5,542 nucleotides of DNA from positions 3,258-8,799 of the forward strand of contig WTJP01000134.1 in NCBI GenBank assembly GCA_011526275.1. The letters are read 5' to 3'. The translations under genes were made by a program, and so were the position numbers. Source of the stretch: Candidatus Arcticimaribacter sp. (lineage in GTDB: Bacteria > Bacteroidota > Bacteroidia > Flavobacteriales > Flavobacteriaceae). This document shows, piece by piece, positions 1-5,330 of this stretch; position 1 is the first letter of the stretch; each line of letters starts with the position of its first letter. The notes under the pieces were generated by a model. That model had not been told where the DNA came from, did no database searches, and saw only the letters and a list, made by a program, of their open reading frames with translations.

Positions 1-93
1 GGTTATCAACAATGCGGACTAAAAAAGGATTGGAATTTTTACCGCAACGCCTATCACGACGAACTTATATTTCAAAAAATTGCAGATGTATAG
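1..93 (+). CDS. C-terminal end of a probable GNAT (RimJ/RimL-type) N-acetyltransferase, partial
   Basis: Frame 1 is open from the window edge to TAG at 91-93 and encodes 30 residues. The tail contains CGLKKDWNFYRNAYHDE (residues 5-21 of the fragment) and ends FQKIADV. This resembles the C-terminal strand region of RimJ/RimL-like acetyltransferases, where a 'cGF..eG..rdw.f..g.y.De..f' pattern precedes the end of the protein. Such enzymes transfer an acetyl group from acetyl-CoA to an amine; the substrate cannot be told from this fragment. The last 8 bases overlap the mltG start (ATG at 86-88), so the two are probably co-transcribed and translationally coupled. The acetyl-CoA binding motif lies outside the window, so the family call rests on the tail alone. 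Confidence 0.6.
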   Translation, partial: GYQQCGLKKDWNFYRNAYHDELIFQKIADV

Positions 94-1135
94 AAGAAAA
101 ATTGCTTTGGCCACGGTCTTGTTGATCGCAGCCGTCGGACTCTATTTTACCTACCTGTTTTATCGGGTGTTCTTCCTCCCGAATACGGCTTTTAACAACC
201 CAACCTCCTATGTGTTTATCCCCACGGGAACCGATATGCCTGCCTTGCTAGATGAATTAGCACCGGTACTTAAATCCACCGATGATTTCCGCTTGGCAGC
301 CGAAAAGAAAGGCTATGCTACACGCATCCGCGCAGGGAAATACGCCTTAAAACAAGGGATGAACAACAATGAAATCATCAATACACTAAGAGGTCGCTCG
401 CTTCCTGTAAAGGTGACATTCAACAATATGGAGCGCATTGAAGACTTGGCAGGCCGCTTAGCTCAACAAGTAGAAGCCGATAGCCTTTCGCTATTAAAGC
501 AATTCCTCGATCCAACATTTTTGGCTGAAAATGGATTCACGCCCGAAACGGCTTTGGCCATGTATATTCCCAACACCTACCAATTCTTTTGGAATGTAAG
601 CCCAGCCGCACTTCAAAAACGTTTGTACAAGGAGTACCAGTATTTTTGGACCCCAAGACGTCGCAATTCCATCCAAAAAAGAGGCTTGACCTTAAACGAA
701 GCCATGACCTTGGCTTCTATTGTTCAAAAGGAATCGGTTAAAGCCGACGAACGCCCGCTCATTGCACAGGTGTACATCAACCGTTTAAAGAAAGGCATGC
801 GTTTACAAGCCGATCCTACCGTGGTTTACGCCCTAAAAAAAGCGCAGAACGATTTTTCCTTGGTTATTCGTCGCGTTTTGAACAAGGACTTAAAAATCAA
901 TTCTCCTTACAATACCTATAAAATCAAAGGCTTGCCTCCCGGGCCCATCGGGATGCCCGATATATCTGCTATTGATGCTGTGATTTTCCCTGAACCAGTT
1001 CCGCACGACTACCTTTATTTTGTCGCTGATCCTGAACGTCCGGGTTACCACAGTTTTTCTAAAACTTTACGGGAGCACAACCGCAAAGCCCGAGCGTATT
1101 ACCGCTACTTAAATAAAAGGAAATTATATCGCTAG
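86..1135 (+). CDS. mltG: Endolytic murein transglycosylase MltG (YceG-like)
   Basis: This 349-residue protein is a membrane-anchored lytic transglycosylase that cleaves nascent glycan strands at the outer face of the inner membrane and is thought to set strand length. Residues about 6-27 are one hydrophobic segment after a short basic start (MYRRK), giving an N-in, periplasmic topology. Residues about 42-102 form the small LysM-like subdomain. The catalytic domain follows: LASIVQKES (209-217) carries the expected catalytic glutamate, E216, matching LASIVEKET in E. coli MltG. The conserved RLQADPTVVYAL, SPYNTYKIKGLPPGPI and YFVADPERPGYHSFSKT segments come next, so the domain looks complete and the length is normal. 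I chose ATG at 86 over TTG at 80, which would add only two residues. There is no Shine-Dalgarno sequence. The start overlaps the upstream stop by 8 nt. The end overlaps the opposite-strand methylase by 12 bp. Confidence 0.95.
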   Translation: MYRRKIALATVLLIAAVGLYFTYLFYRVFFLPNTAFNNPTSYVFIPTGTDMPALLDELAPVLKSTDDFRLAAEKKGYATRIRAGKYALKQGMNNNEIINTLRGRSLPVKVTFNNMERIEDLAGRLAQQVEADSLSLLKQFLDPTFLAENGFTPETALAMYIPNTYQFFWNVSPAALQKRLYKEYQYFWTPRRRNSIQKRGLTLNEAMTLASIVQKESVKADERPLIAQVYINRLKKGMRLQADPTVVYALKKAQNDFSLVIRRVLNKDLKINSPYNTYKIKGLPPGPIGMPDISAIDAVIFPEPVPHDYLYFVADPERPGYHSFSKTLREHNRKARAYYRYLNKRKLYR

Positions 1136-1852
1136 TTCTTTGTAAAACAGAAATATAGCTGGTCTTTTTTGCAGCTGTACTTCGGTATTTTTCCAGTCTT
1201 TCACCGCTGCGGTAAACACCCATTCAGTGGGAAGGGTGAGGTCGCAGGCTACGCTTAACATAGTAGCGGGAGAAAGCGTGCGCAATAGGTCGTTGAGGAA
1301 TTGTTCGTTCCGGTAGGGAGTTTCTATAAAGAGTTGGGTTTGGTCTAGATCGCCAGAGCGTTTTTCCAGCTGTTTGATGGTGCGTAAGCGCTCTTTTTTA
1401 TCGATGGGTAAATAGCCATTAAACGCAAAAGATTGTCCGTTCATACCAGAAGCCATCAAGGCCAAAAGCAGGGAAGAGGGTCCTACTAAAGGTTTTACTG
1501 TGTAGCCCATTTTATGCGCGCGTTTGACCATGACCGCACCGGGGTCGGCTACCCCAGGGCAACCAGCATCAGAAAGGAGTCCCATGGAATGTCCTGCGGC
1601 CATAGGGTCGAGGTAGTTTTGTAATTCCATTGGGTCGGTGAATTTATTGAGCGGATAAAGCACTAATTCGTCTTGCCGCTTTTGGGGAATAAGACGTTTG
1701 ATGAACCGTCGTGCTTCCTTTTCGTTTTCTACGATGAAATGGGTGAGTGGCTCAATGGTCTTGCGAATCGTTAAGGGGAGTACCTCCATGGGGGCACTGT
1801 CTCCCAAGGTGCAGGGCAATACATAAAGGGTGGGCGTGCTTACTTTTTCCAT
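1124..1852 (-). CDS. SAM-dependent methyltransferase, tetrapyrrole methylase fold, short RsmI-like form
   Basis: This 242-residue protein belongs to the tetrapyrrole (corrin/porphyrin) methylase superfamily and is closest to RsmI, which 2'-O-methylates C1402 of 16S rRNA. Seen: LLSDAGCPGVADPG (92-105), corresponding to RsmI VSDAGTPLISDPG; PLVGPSSLLLALMASGM (121-137), the 'PGpSA...AL..SGl' SAM-pocket loop; and FAFNGYLP (142-149) followed by a basic KKERLR stretch, as in RsmI. FIETPYRN (175-182) matches the 'fyEsphR' motif. Differences: the N-terminal TPIGNLGD motif is replaced by LPCTLGDSAP (12-21), and the protein lacks the roughly 40-residue C-terminal extension of canonical RsmI (about 285 residues). 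A true rsmI may exist elsewhere in the genome, so I give no symbol and leave the substrate open. The ATG lies inside the last codons of the phosphatase gene (13-bp overlap), so it is last in the dnaA unit. Confidence 0.85.
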   Translation of the reverse strand: MEKVSTPTLYVLPCTLGDSAPMEVLPLTIRKTIEPLTHFIVENEKEARRFIKRLIPQKRQDELVLYPLNKFTDPMELQNYLDPMAAGHSMGLLSDAGCPGVADPGAVMVKRAHKMGYTVKPLVGPSSLLLALMASGMNGQSFAFNGYLPIDKKERLRTIKQLEKRSGDLDQTQLFIETPYRNEQFLNDLLRTLSPATMLSVACDLTLPTEWVFTAAVKDWKNTEVQLQKRPAIFLFYKELAI

Positions 1853-2283
1853 GCGGCAATGATTTCACGGCAAGCCGTGTCGATTTTCTGGTACACTATC
1901 TCAAAGCCTTCCGCACCGCCGTAATAGGGGTCTTCCACTTCTTCTTCTCCGAGGATTAATGCTACTTTCGCGCGCTCTGCTTCGGTTCGAGCAAGCGAAA
2001 GCACATCGGCAAGGTTGCTGCGATCCATCACATAGATGTAATCAAAGGCATCAAAATCGTGCACAGTAAATTGTCGCGCGCGTTGTTGGCTGATATCGAT
2101 ACCGCGTTGTAGTGCAGTGGCTTGACTGCGACGGTCGGGAGAGTTCCCGCTGTGGTAGTTAGCCGTACCGGCCGAGTCTACACGGATATCAAAATCGGAG
2201 GAAAGCTGTTCAAAAATTCCATGGGCGAGGGGAGAACGGCAGATGTTGCCCAAGCAAACCATCAAAACATTTCCCGCCGACAT
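1840..2283 (-). CDS. Low-molecular-weight protein-tyrosine phosphatase
   Basis: This 147-residue cytoplasmic protein removes phosphate from phosphotyrosine through a cysteinyl-phosphate intermediate. The N-terminal P-loop CLGNICRSP (10-18) fits C-x5-R-S, with nucleophile C10 and phosphate-binding R16. DSAGT (36-40) is the usual family segment. EDPYYGG (117-123) holds the general-acid aspartate D118 in the DPYY motif. Length is typical of the family (about 150). The CxGNICRSP form favours phosphatase over arsenate reductase. It is second in the unit: ATG at 2283 lies 6 nt after the dnaA stop, with no Shine-Dalgarno, and its end overlaps the methylase start. No tyrosine kinase or polysaccharide genes are nearby, so the usual Wzb-like role is not suggested by context, and the target is unknown. 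Confidence 0.93.
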   Translation of the reverse strand: MSAGNVLMVCLGNICRSPLAHGIFEQLSSDFDIRVDSAGTANYHSGNSPDRRSQATALQRGIDISQQRARQFTVHDFDAFDYIYVMDRSNLADVLSLARTEAERAKVALILGEEEVEDPYYGGAEGFEIVYQKIDTACREIIAAWKK

Positions 2284-2289
2284 AAAAGC

Positions 2290-3717
2290 TTACAAGCTGA
2301 GTTTCTTGTTGAGGTCGTCCACGTATTTGCGGAATTGCTTGTCGGTAAACGAAAGATTATCCACTGTTTTACAGGCATGAAGTACCGTAGCGTGGTCGCG
2401 TTTTCCTATTTGGGTACCAATGCTAGCGAGGGAAGCTTTGGTGAACTTTTTCGCAAAGTACATGGCCAGTTGACGCGCTTGAACAATGTGGCGTTTACGG
2501 GTTTTCGACTGCAGGGTTTCCACATCCATTTGGAAGTATTCTGAAACCACTTTTTGAATGTAGTCGATGCTGACCTCTCGCTTGGTATTCTTGACAAACT
2601 TTTCTACAATCTCTTTGGCCAAGTCAATGGTGACATCCATTTTATTGAAAGAAGATTGTGCAATGAGCGAGATGATTGCCCCTTCTAATTCGCGGATGTT
2701 ACTCTTGATGTTTTTAGCGACGTATTCTATAATATCGTCGTCGATGACCACCCCATCGCGGTAAAGCTTGTTTTTTAAGATCGATATACGCGTCTCGTAG
2801 TTGGGTTGCTGCAACTCAGCAGAAAGTCCCCATTTAAAACGCGAGAGCAAGCGTTGTTCGATGTCTTGCATGTCCACCGGTGCTTTGTCGGAAGTCAAAA
2901 TGACTTGCTTCCCGTTTTGGTGCAGGTGGTTGAAAATATGGAAGAAAACATCTTGTGTTCCCGATTTCCCGGAGAAGAATTGAACGTCGTCAATTATCAA
3001 CACATCGATGATCTGGTAGAAATGAATAAAATCATTTCGGGTATTCTTTTTAACAGATTCTATGTACTGCTGGGTAAACTTTTCAGCAGAGATATAGAGG
3101 ACCGTCTTTTCGGGGAACTTGTCTTTGATTTGCACCCCAATGGCGTGCGCCAAGTGCGTTTTCCCTAAACCAACATTTCCAAAAATCAAAAGTGGATTAA
3201 ATGAAGTTCCTCCCGGTTTGTTCGCTACAGCAATTCCTGCAGAACGGGCCAAACGGTTAGAGTCTCCTTCTAAAAAGTTTTGAAAGTTGTAGTTGGGGTT
3301 GAGTTGTGATTCGATTTGTAGATTACGGATCCCCGGAATTACAAACGGATTTTTTAGTTGTGAATTGATGCTGCTCAGTGGGGCATCGACCTCTTGCGAT
3401 TGAACTGCCGCCTGCTGGCTGCTGGGAATACTTTCCGTAAAAGGCTGTTTGTTCCCATAGGTGTTTTCCATTTTAATGACATAGACCAGTCGGGCGTTAG
3501 CTCCAAGTTCTTTGGTCAATGCAATCTTCAATAACTTCACATAGTGTTCTTCCAACCATTCGTAGAAGAATTTACTCGGCACCTGTATGCTCAAGGCATT
3601 TTCAGTAAGTTTTAGCGGAACAATGGGTTCAAACCAAGTTTTGTAGGCTTGTGGTTGAATGTTGTCCTTGATAAAGGCAAGACAATTATTCCATGAAGAT
3701 TGGGCCGATTTTTGCAT
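2290..3717 (-). CDS. dnaA: Chromosomal replication initiator protein DnaA
   Basis: This 475-residue AAA+ initiator binds DnaA boxes at oriC, unwinds the origin and helps load the replicative helicase. Domain I is residues 1-84 (W9, YKTWFEP at 25-31, FFYEWLEEHY at 50-59). A short Q/S/N-rich linker, domain II, spans about 85-135. Domain III starts at LNPNYNFQNFLEGDSN (139-153). It has Walker A GNVGLGKT (180-187), Walker B IIDD (241-244), sensor 1 LTSDKAP (274-280), the arginine finger in RLLSRF (R293) and sensor 2 in NIRELEGA (R342). Domain IV, about 378-475, carries the DNA-binding signature GKRDHATVLHACKTV (438-452). All key residues are present and the length is normal. ATG at 3717 gives the standard N-terminus; no Shine-Dalgarno is visible. 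It heads a tight unit with the phosphatase and methylase. dnaN and rpmH are not adjacent. Confidence 0.98.
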   Translation of the reverse strand: MQKSAQSSWNNCLAFIKDNIQPQAYKTWFEPIVPLKLTENALSIQVPSKFFYEWLEEHYVKLLKIALTKELGANARLVYVIKMENTYGNKQPFTESIPSSQQAAVQSQEVDAPLSSINSQLKNPFVIPGIRNLQIESQLNPNYNFQNFLEGDSNRLARSAGIAVANKPGGTSFNPLLIFGNVGLGKTHLAHAIGVQIKDKFPEKTVLYISAEKFTQQYIESVKKNTRNDFIHFYQIIDVLIIDDVQFFSGKSGTQDVFFHIFNHLHQNGKQVILTSDKAPVDMQDIEQRLLSRFKWGLSAELQQPNYETRISILKNKLYRDGVVIDDDIIEYVAKNIKSNIRELEGAIISLIAQSSFNKMDVTIDLAKEIVEKFVKNTKREVSIDYIQKVVSEYFQMDVETLQSKTRKRHIVQARQLAMYFAKKFTKASLASIGTQIGKRDHATVLHACKTVDNLSFTDKQFRKYVDDLNKKLSL

Positions 3718-3747
3718 TAAAATGGCTAACTTATTGGTTTAAAATGG
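3715..3747. repeat. 9-bp direct repeat at the dnaA start
   Basis: TTAAAATGG occurs at 3717-3725 and again at 3739-3747, a 22-bp period of about two helical turns. The first copy abuts the dnaA ATG and shares one base with it. On the dnaA strand the element reads CCATTTTAA. It might be a binding site for a regulator of dnaA, but in A/T-rich DNA a 9-mer repeat could also be chance. No known operator is recognised. Confidence 0.4.
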
Positions 3748-3789
3748 TTTTGTTTTTTGTTCTAGGAACACAACAAATATTGGTTAAAA
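3732..3789. repeat. Imperfect direct repeat TATTGGTT(T)AAAA upstream of dnaA
   Basis: TATTGGTTTAAAA at 3732-3744 recurs as TATTGGTTAAAA at 3778-3789, differing by one T, with a 46-bp start-to-start distance. Read on the dnaA strand both give TTTTAA(A)CCAATA. The copies sit 15-27 and 61-72 bp before the dnaA start codon, where an operator or promoter-related element could lie. Function is unknown. Confidence 0.4.
3774..3781 (-). promoter_or_regulatory. Weak candidate -7 element for dnaA
   Basis: On the minus strand these bases read AATATTTG, a 7-of-8 match to the Bacteroidota -7 consensus TAnnTTTG. It would place transcription start near 3768 and give dnaA a leader of about 50 nt. No TTTG or TTG element is found at the usual distance upstream, where the strand is mostly a T tract. 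The call is tentative. Confidence 0.2.
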
Positions 3790-3853
3790 AAAGTGAAAAA
3801 AAAAGCCGTTTTGCTATTGATTATAAAAAATATTTTCCTCAAATTATAGCCGC

Positions 3854-3860
3854 TACTTTG
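3854..3860 (+). promoter_or_regulatory. Weak candidate -7 element for the thioesterase gene
   Basis: TACTTTG fits the shortened flavobacterial form TAnnTTG and lies 22 nt before the proposed TTG start at 3883, which would give a leader of roughly 15-20 nt. The nearest upstream TTG (3817-3819) is about 34 nt away, too far for a standard -33 element. The call rests on one short match in A/T-rich DNA. Confidence 0.2.
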
Positions 3861-3882
3861 TTTAATATTTTACCCGAAAAAG

Positions 3883-4293
3883 TTGAAAATTCATTTTGTT
3901 TCCAGTCCCCTCGTCGTGCGTTATGGAGAAACCGACCAAATGGGGGTAGTGCATCACAGCAATTATCTACATTACTTTGAGGTAGCCCGTTTAGAATGGC
4001 TCACCCAACTTGGGGTGTCCTACAATAAAATGGAAGAAGAAGGGGTCATGATGCCCGTAATTTCGGCCCAAATAGAGTACAAGACGCCAGCCCGCTTTGA
4101 AGATCAATTGCGTATTAAGATTCATTTAGTCGATGTTCCTTTGGTGAAAATGACCTTCCGGTATGAAGTGGTCAATCAAAAAGATGAATTGGTGTGTACT
4201 GCTACTACCGTTTTGGCTTTTATGAATGCGGAAAACAGGCGCCCACACCGTTGCCCCGAAGCATTTAAAGAAGTTTTTGCCGCAGTATTGTAG
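3883..4293 (+). CDS. Acyl-CoA thioesterase, hotdog fold, 4HBT/YbgC type
   Basis: This 136-residue cytoplasmic protein probably hydrolyses acyl-CoA thioesters; the chain-length preference cannot be read. The N-terminal active-site region VRYGETDQMGVVHHSNYLHYFEVAR (in parts 12-36) is the family hallmark: D18 in ETDQMG is the expected catalytic aspartate, and H25 and N27 lie at the start of the hotdog helix. Residues 62-115 form the remaining strands. Length is normal. The start appears to be TTG at 3883: the frame is closed by TAG at 3847-3849, there is no ATG or GTG between, and the first ATG inside the gene (M20) would remove D18. With TTG the active-site residues fall at the usual YbgC positions. 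The A-rich GAAAAAG lies just before the start. The last 29 bp overlap the ribD 3' end on the other strand. Confidence 0.9.
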   Translation: MKIHFVSSPLVVRYGETDQMGVVHHSNYLHYFEVARLEWLTQLGVSYNKMEEEGVMMPVISAQIEYKTPARFEDQLRIKIHLVDVPLVKMTFRYEVVNQKDELVCTATTVLAFMNAENRRPHRCPEAFKEVFAAVL

Positions 4294-5284
4294 TTAGGCC
4301 TTTCTTCAGGCTTTGCAACTGCGGGAGTTGAGGCGCTACTATCCCATCACCCAATTTTTTATCTGTAGCGAATATTCTCGCTTCATCCCACAATTCCGCT
4401 TGAATAAAATGGTCTAAGGTTTTTCTTCCTCCCTCGACCAGCACCGATTGTATATCGTTTTGGTATAGGTAATCGAGTACGCTTGGGAGATAGTGCGTTC
4501 GTTCAGCTTGAACTGTATTTAAAGTCAAATGATGGGTTTTGGTCGTTACATCAAAAACGCTGTACTGTTGATCTAAACGACCATTGGGGTCTAAAACTAG
4601 GCGAATGGGTTGCTTCCCATTTACCCAGCGTGCAGTGAGTTGGGGGTTATCGTCCACCACCGTTTGCGCCCCAACGGCGATGCTTTGCTCTTCTGTTCGC
4701 CATTGATGCACGAGGATTTGCTCCTCTTTTGTGCTTAAGAAAACAGGGGCTTGTTTGGTCCTGTCTGCTTTGTTTGGCGCTAAAAAGCCATCTTGACTTT
4801 GCGCCCACTTCAATACTATATAAGGACGCTTTTTTTGATGGAAACAGAAAAAACGTTTGTTGAGTGCGATGCATTCCTTCTCTAAGACACCCGAGATCAC
4901 GTCAATGCCAGCAGACCGCAGGGTGGCAAGTCCTTTACCGCTCACTTGATCAAACGGATCGACACAGCCCACAATGACCTTAGGAATGTTGTGCTTTACG
5001 ATGAGTTGAGAACAGGGTGGGGTTTTTCCAAAATGATTGCAGGGCTCTAGACTTACATAGATAGTGCTGTTCGCTAAAAGTGACTTATCTTTTACCGATG
5101 CGATGGCATTTACTTCGGCATGCGGCTCGCCCGCTTTTTTATGCCATCCTTCCCCGATGATCTCACCTTGGTGCACCACCACACTACCCACCATGGGATT
5201 AGGGTAGGTGTTGCCCAAGCCTTTTTGGGCTAAATCTATGCAGCGTTGCATATAAAATTCGTGTGAGCGTTCTGGTTGTTTCAA
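4265..5284 (-). CDS. ribD: Bifunctional riboflavin biosynthesis protein RibD (deaminase/reductase)
   Basis: This 339-residue enzyme carries out two consecutive riboflavin steps: deamination of 2,5-diamino-6-ribosylamino-4(3H)-pyrimidinone 5'-phosphate, then NADPH-dependent reduction of the ribosyl side chain. The N-terminal deaminase domain, about 8-150, has the zinc motif HAE (H55, E57 catalytic) and PCNHFGKTPPC with ligands C82 and C91; TYPNPMVGSVVV (26-37) is also typical. The reductase domain, about 153-339, has LKWAQSQDGFLA (158-169), VGAQTVVDDNPQLTAR (204-219) and VLVEGGRKTL (281-290). Both parts look intact. The proposed start is TTG at 5284: TAA closes the frame at 5306-5308, and the first in-frame ATG (residue 12, at 5251) would cut into the first conserved helix (HEFYMQRCIDLAQ). 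No FMN riboswitch fits in the 46-bp upstream gap, and no other rib gene is in view. Confidence 0.95.
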   Translation of the reverse strand: MKQPERSHEFYMQRCIDLAQKGLGNTYPNPMVGSVVVHQGEIIGEGWHKKAGEPHAEVNAIASVKDKSLLANSTIYVSLEPCNHFGKTPPCSQLIVKHNIPKVIVGCVDPFDQVSGKGLATLRSAGIDVISGVLEKECIALNKRFFCFHQKKRPYIVLKWAQSQDGFLAPNKADRTKQAPVFLSTKEEQILVHQWRTEEQSIAVGAQTVVDDNPQLTARWVNGKQPIRLVLDPNGRLDQQYSVFDVTTKTHHLTLNTVQAERTHYLPSVLDYLYQNDIQSVLVEGGRKTLDHFIQAELWDEARIFATDKKLGDGIVAPQLPQLQSLKKGLTTILRQKLL

Positions 5285-5315
5285 ATGCTTTTGGAAAGTA
5301 GTAAATTAGCAAAAA

Positions 5316-5323
5316 CAAAGGTA
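5316..5323 (-). promoter_or_regulatory. ribD: Candidate Bacteroidota -7 promoter element for ribD
   Basis: On the minus strand these bases read TACCTTTG, an exact match to the Bacteroidota -7 consensus TAnnTTTG. Transcription would begin near 5310, leaving a leader of about 26 nt before the TTG start of ribD. No TTG or TTTG is seen about 19-23 bp further upstream, so the -33 part is missing or degenerate. An exact 8-mer with six fixed bases in a short divergent gap is suggestive, not conclusive. Confidence 0.42.
5317..5321 (+). promoter_or_regulatory. Possible ribosome-binding site of the GNAT gene
   Basis: AAAGG lies 9 nt before ATG at 5331 and is followed by a purine-rich TAAGAAGA stretch. 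This is the only start in the window with anything close to a Shine-Dalgarno sequence; the others have A/T-rich leaders, as expected in Flavobacteriia, which use the anti-Shine-Dalgarno sparingly. It overlaps the candidate ribD promoter on the other strand. Confidence 0.35.
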
Positions 5324-5330
5324 AGAAGAT

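Larger units (their letters stand above)
3718..3882. other. A/T-rich divergent intergenic region between dnaA and the thioesterase gene
   Basis: This 165-bp gap is the only sizeable non-coding stretch and must hold the promoters of two divergent genes. It is markedly richer in A/T than the flanking genes, with A and T runs, for example around 3786-3802, and three AATATT palindromes near 3776, 3829 and 3864. It contains direct repeats near dnaA (annotated separately). No clustered DnaA boxes are present, so it does not look like oriC. An open frame on the + strand crosses it, but this shows no recognisable protein content. Confidence 0.7.

Noticed and set aside
80..85. TTG at 80 as the mltG start
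   Set aside because: ATG at 86 is only two codons downstream, overlaps the upstream stop in a typical coupled arrangement and keeps the full basic-plus-hydrophobic N-terminus.
1157..1176. AGCTG/CAGCT inverted repeat with a T-rich loop just after mltG, as a possible terminator
   Set aside because: The stem is 5 bp with the T run in the loop rather than after it, and the bases encode conserved-looking methylase residues (QLQKRPA), so chance is enough.
2122..2544. 140-codon open frame on the + strand opposite the phosphatase/dnaA junction
   Set aside because: It is antisense to two well-supported genes, bridges their boundary and shows no protein-family features.
2994..3002. TTATCAACA as a functional DnaA box
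   Set aside because: It is a single copy inside the dnaA codons for the Walker B approach (VLIID), where the sequence is constrained by the protein. There is no partner site nearby.
2806..3168. 120-codon open frame opposite the dnaA AAA+ domain
   Set aside because: It is a complement-strand shadow of strongly conserved dnaA codons, with no domain signal of its own.
3693..3980. 95-codon open frame on the + strand across the dnaA/thioesterase gap
   Set aside because: It overlaps the dnaA start and the thioesterase active-site region, has a biased A/T-derived composition and shows no recognisable domain. The thioesterase frame explains the conserved part.
4296..4313. Short hairpin (GCCT/AGGC core) after the thioesterase stop, as a terminator
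   Set aside because: The stem is 4 perfect pairs extended only by one wobble and one A-T pair, with just three T bases following, and it lies in ribD coding sequence.
4647..4874. 75-codon minus-strand frame inside ribD
   Set aside because: It is a frame-shifted reading of the RibD linker and reductase domain and is unusually rich in K, R and S without any motif.
5285..5330. FMN riboswitch before ribD
   Set aside because: The divergent gap is 46 bp, far too short for the conserved multi-helix RFN element, and none of its core sequence is present.
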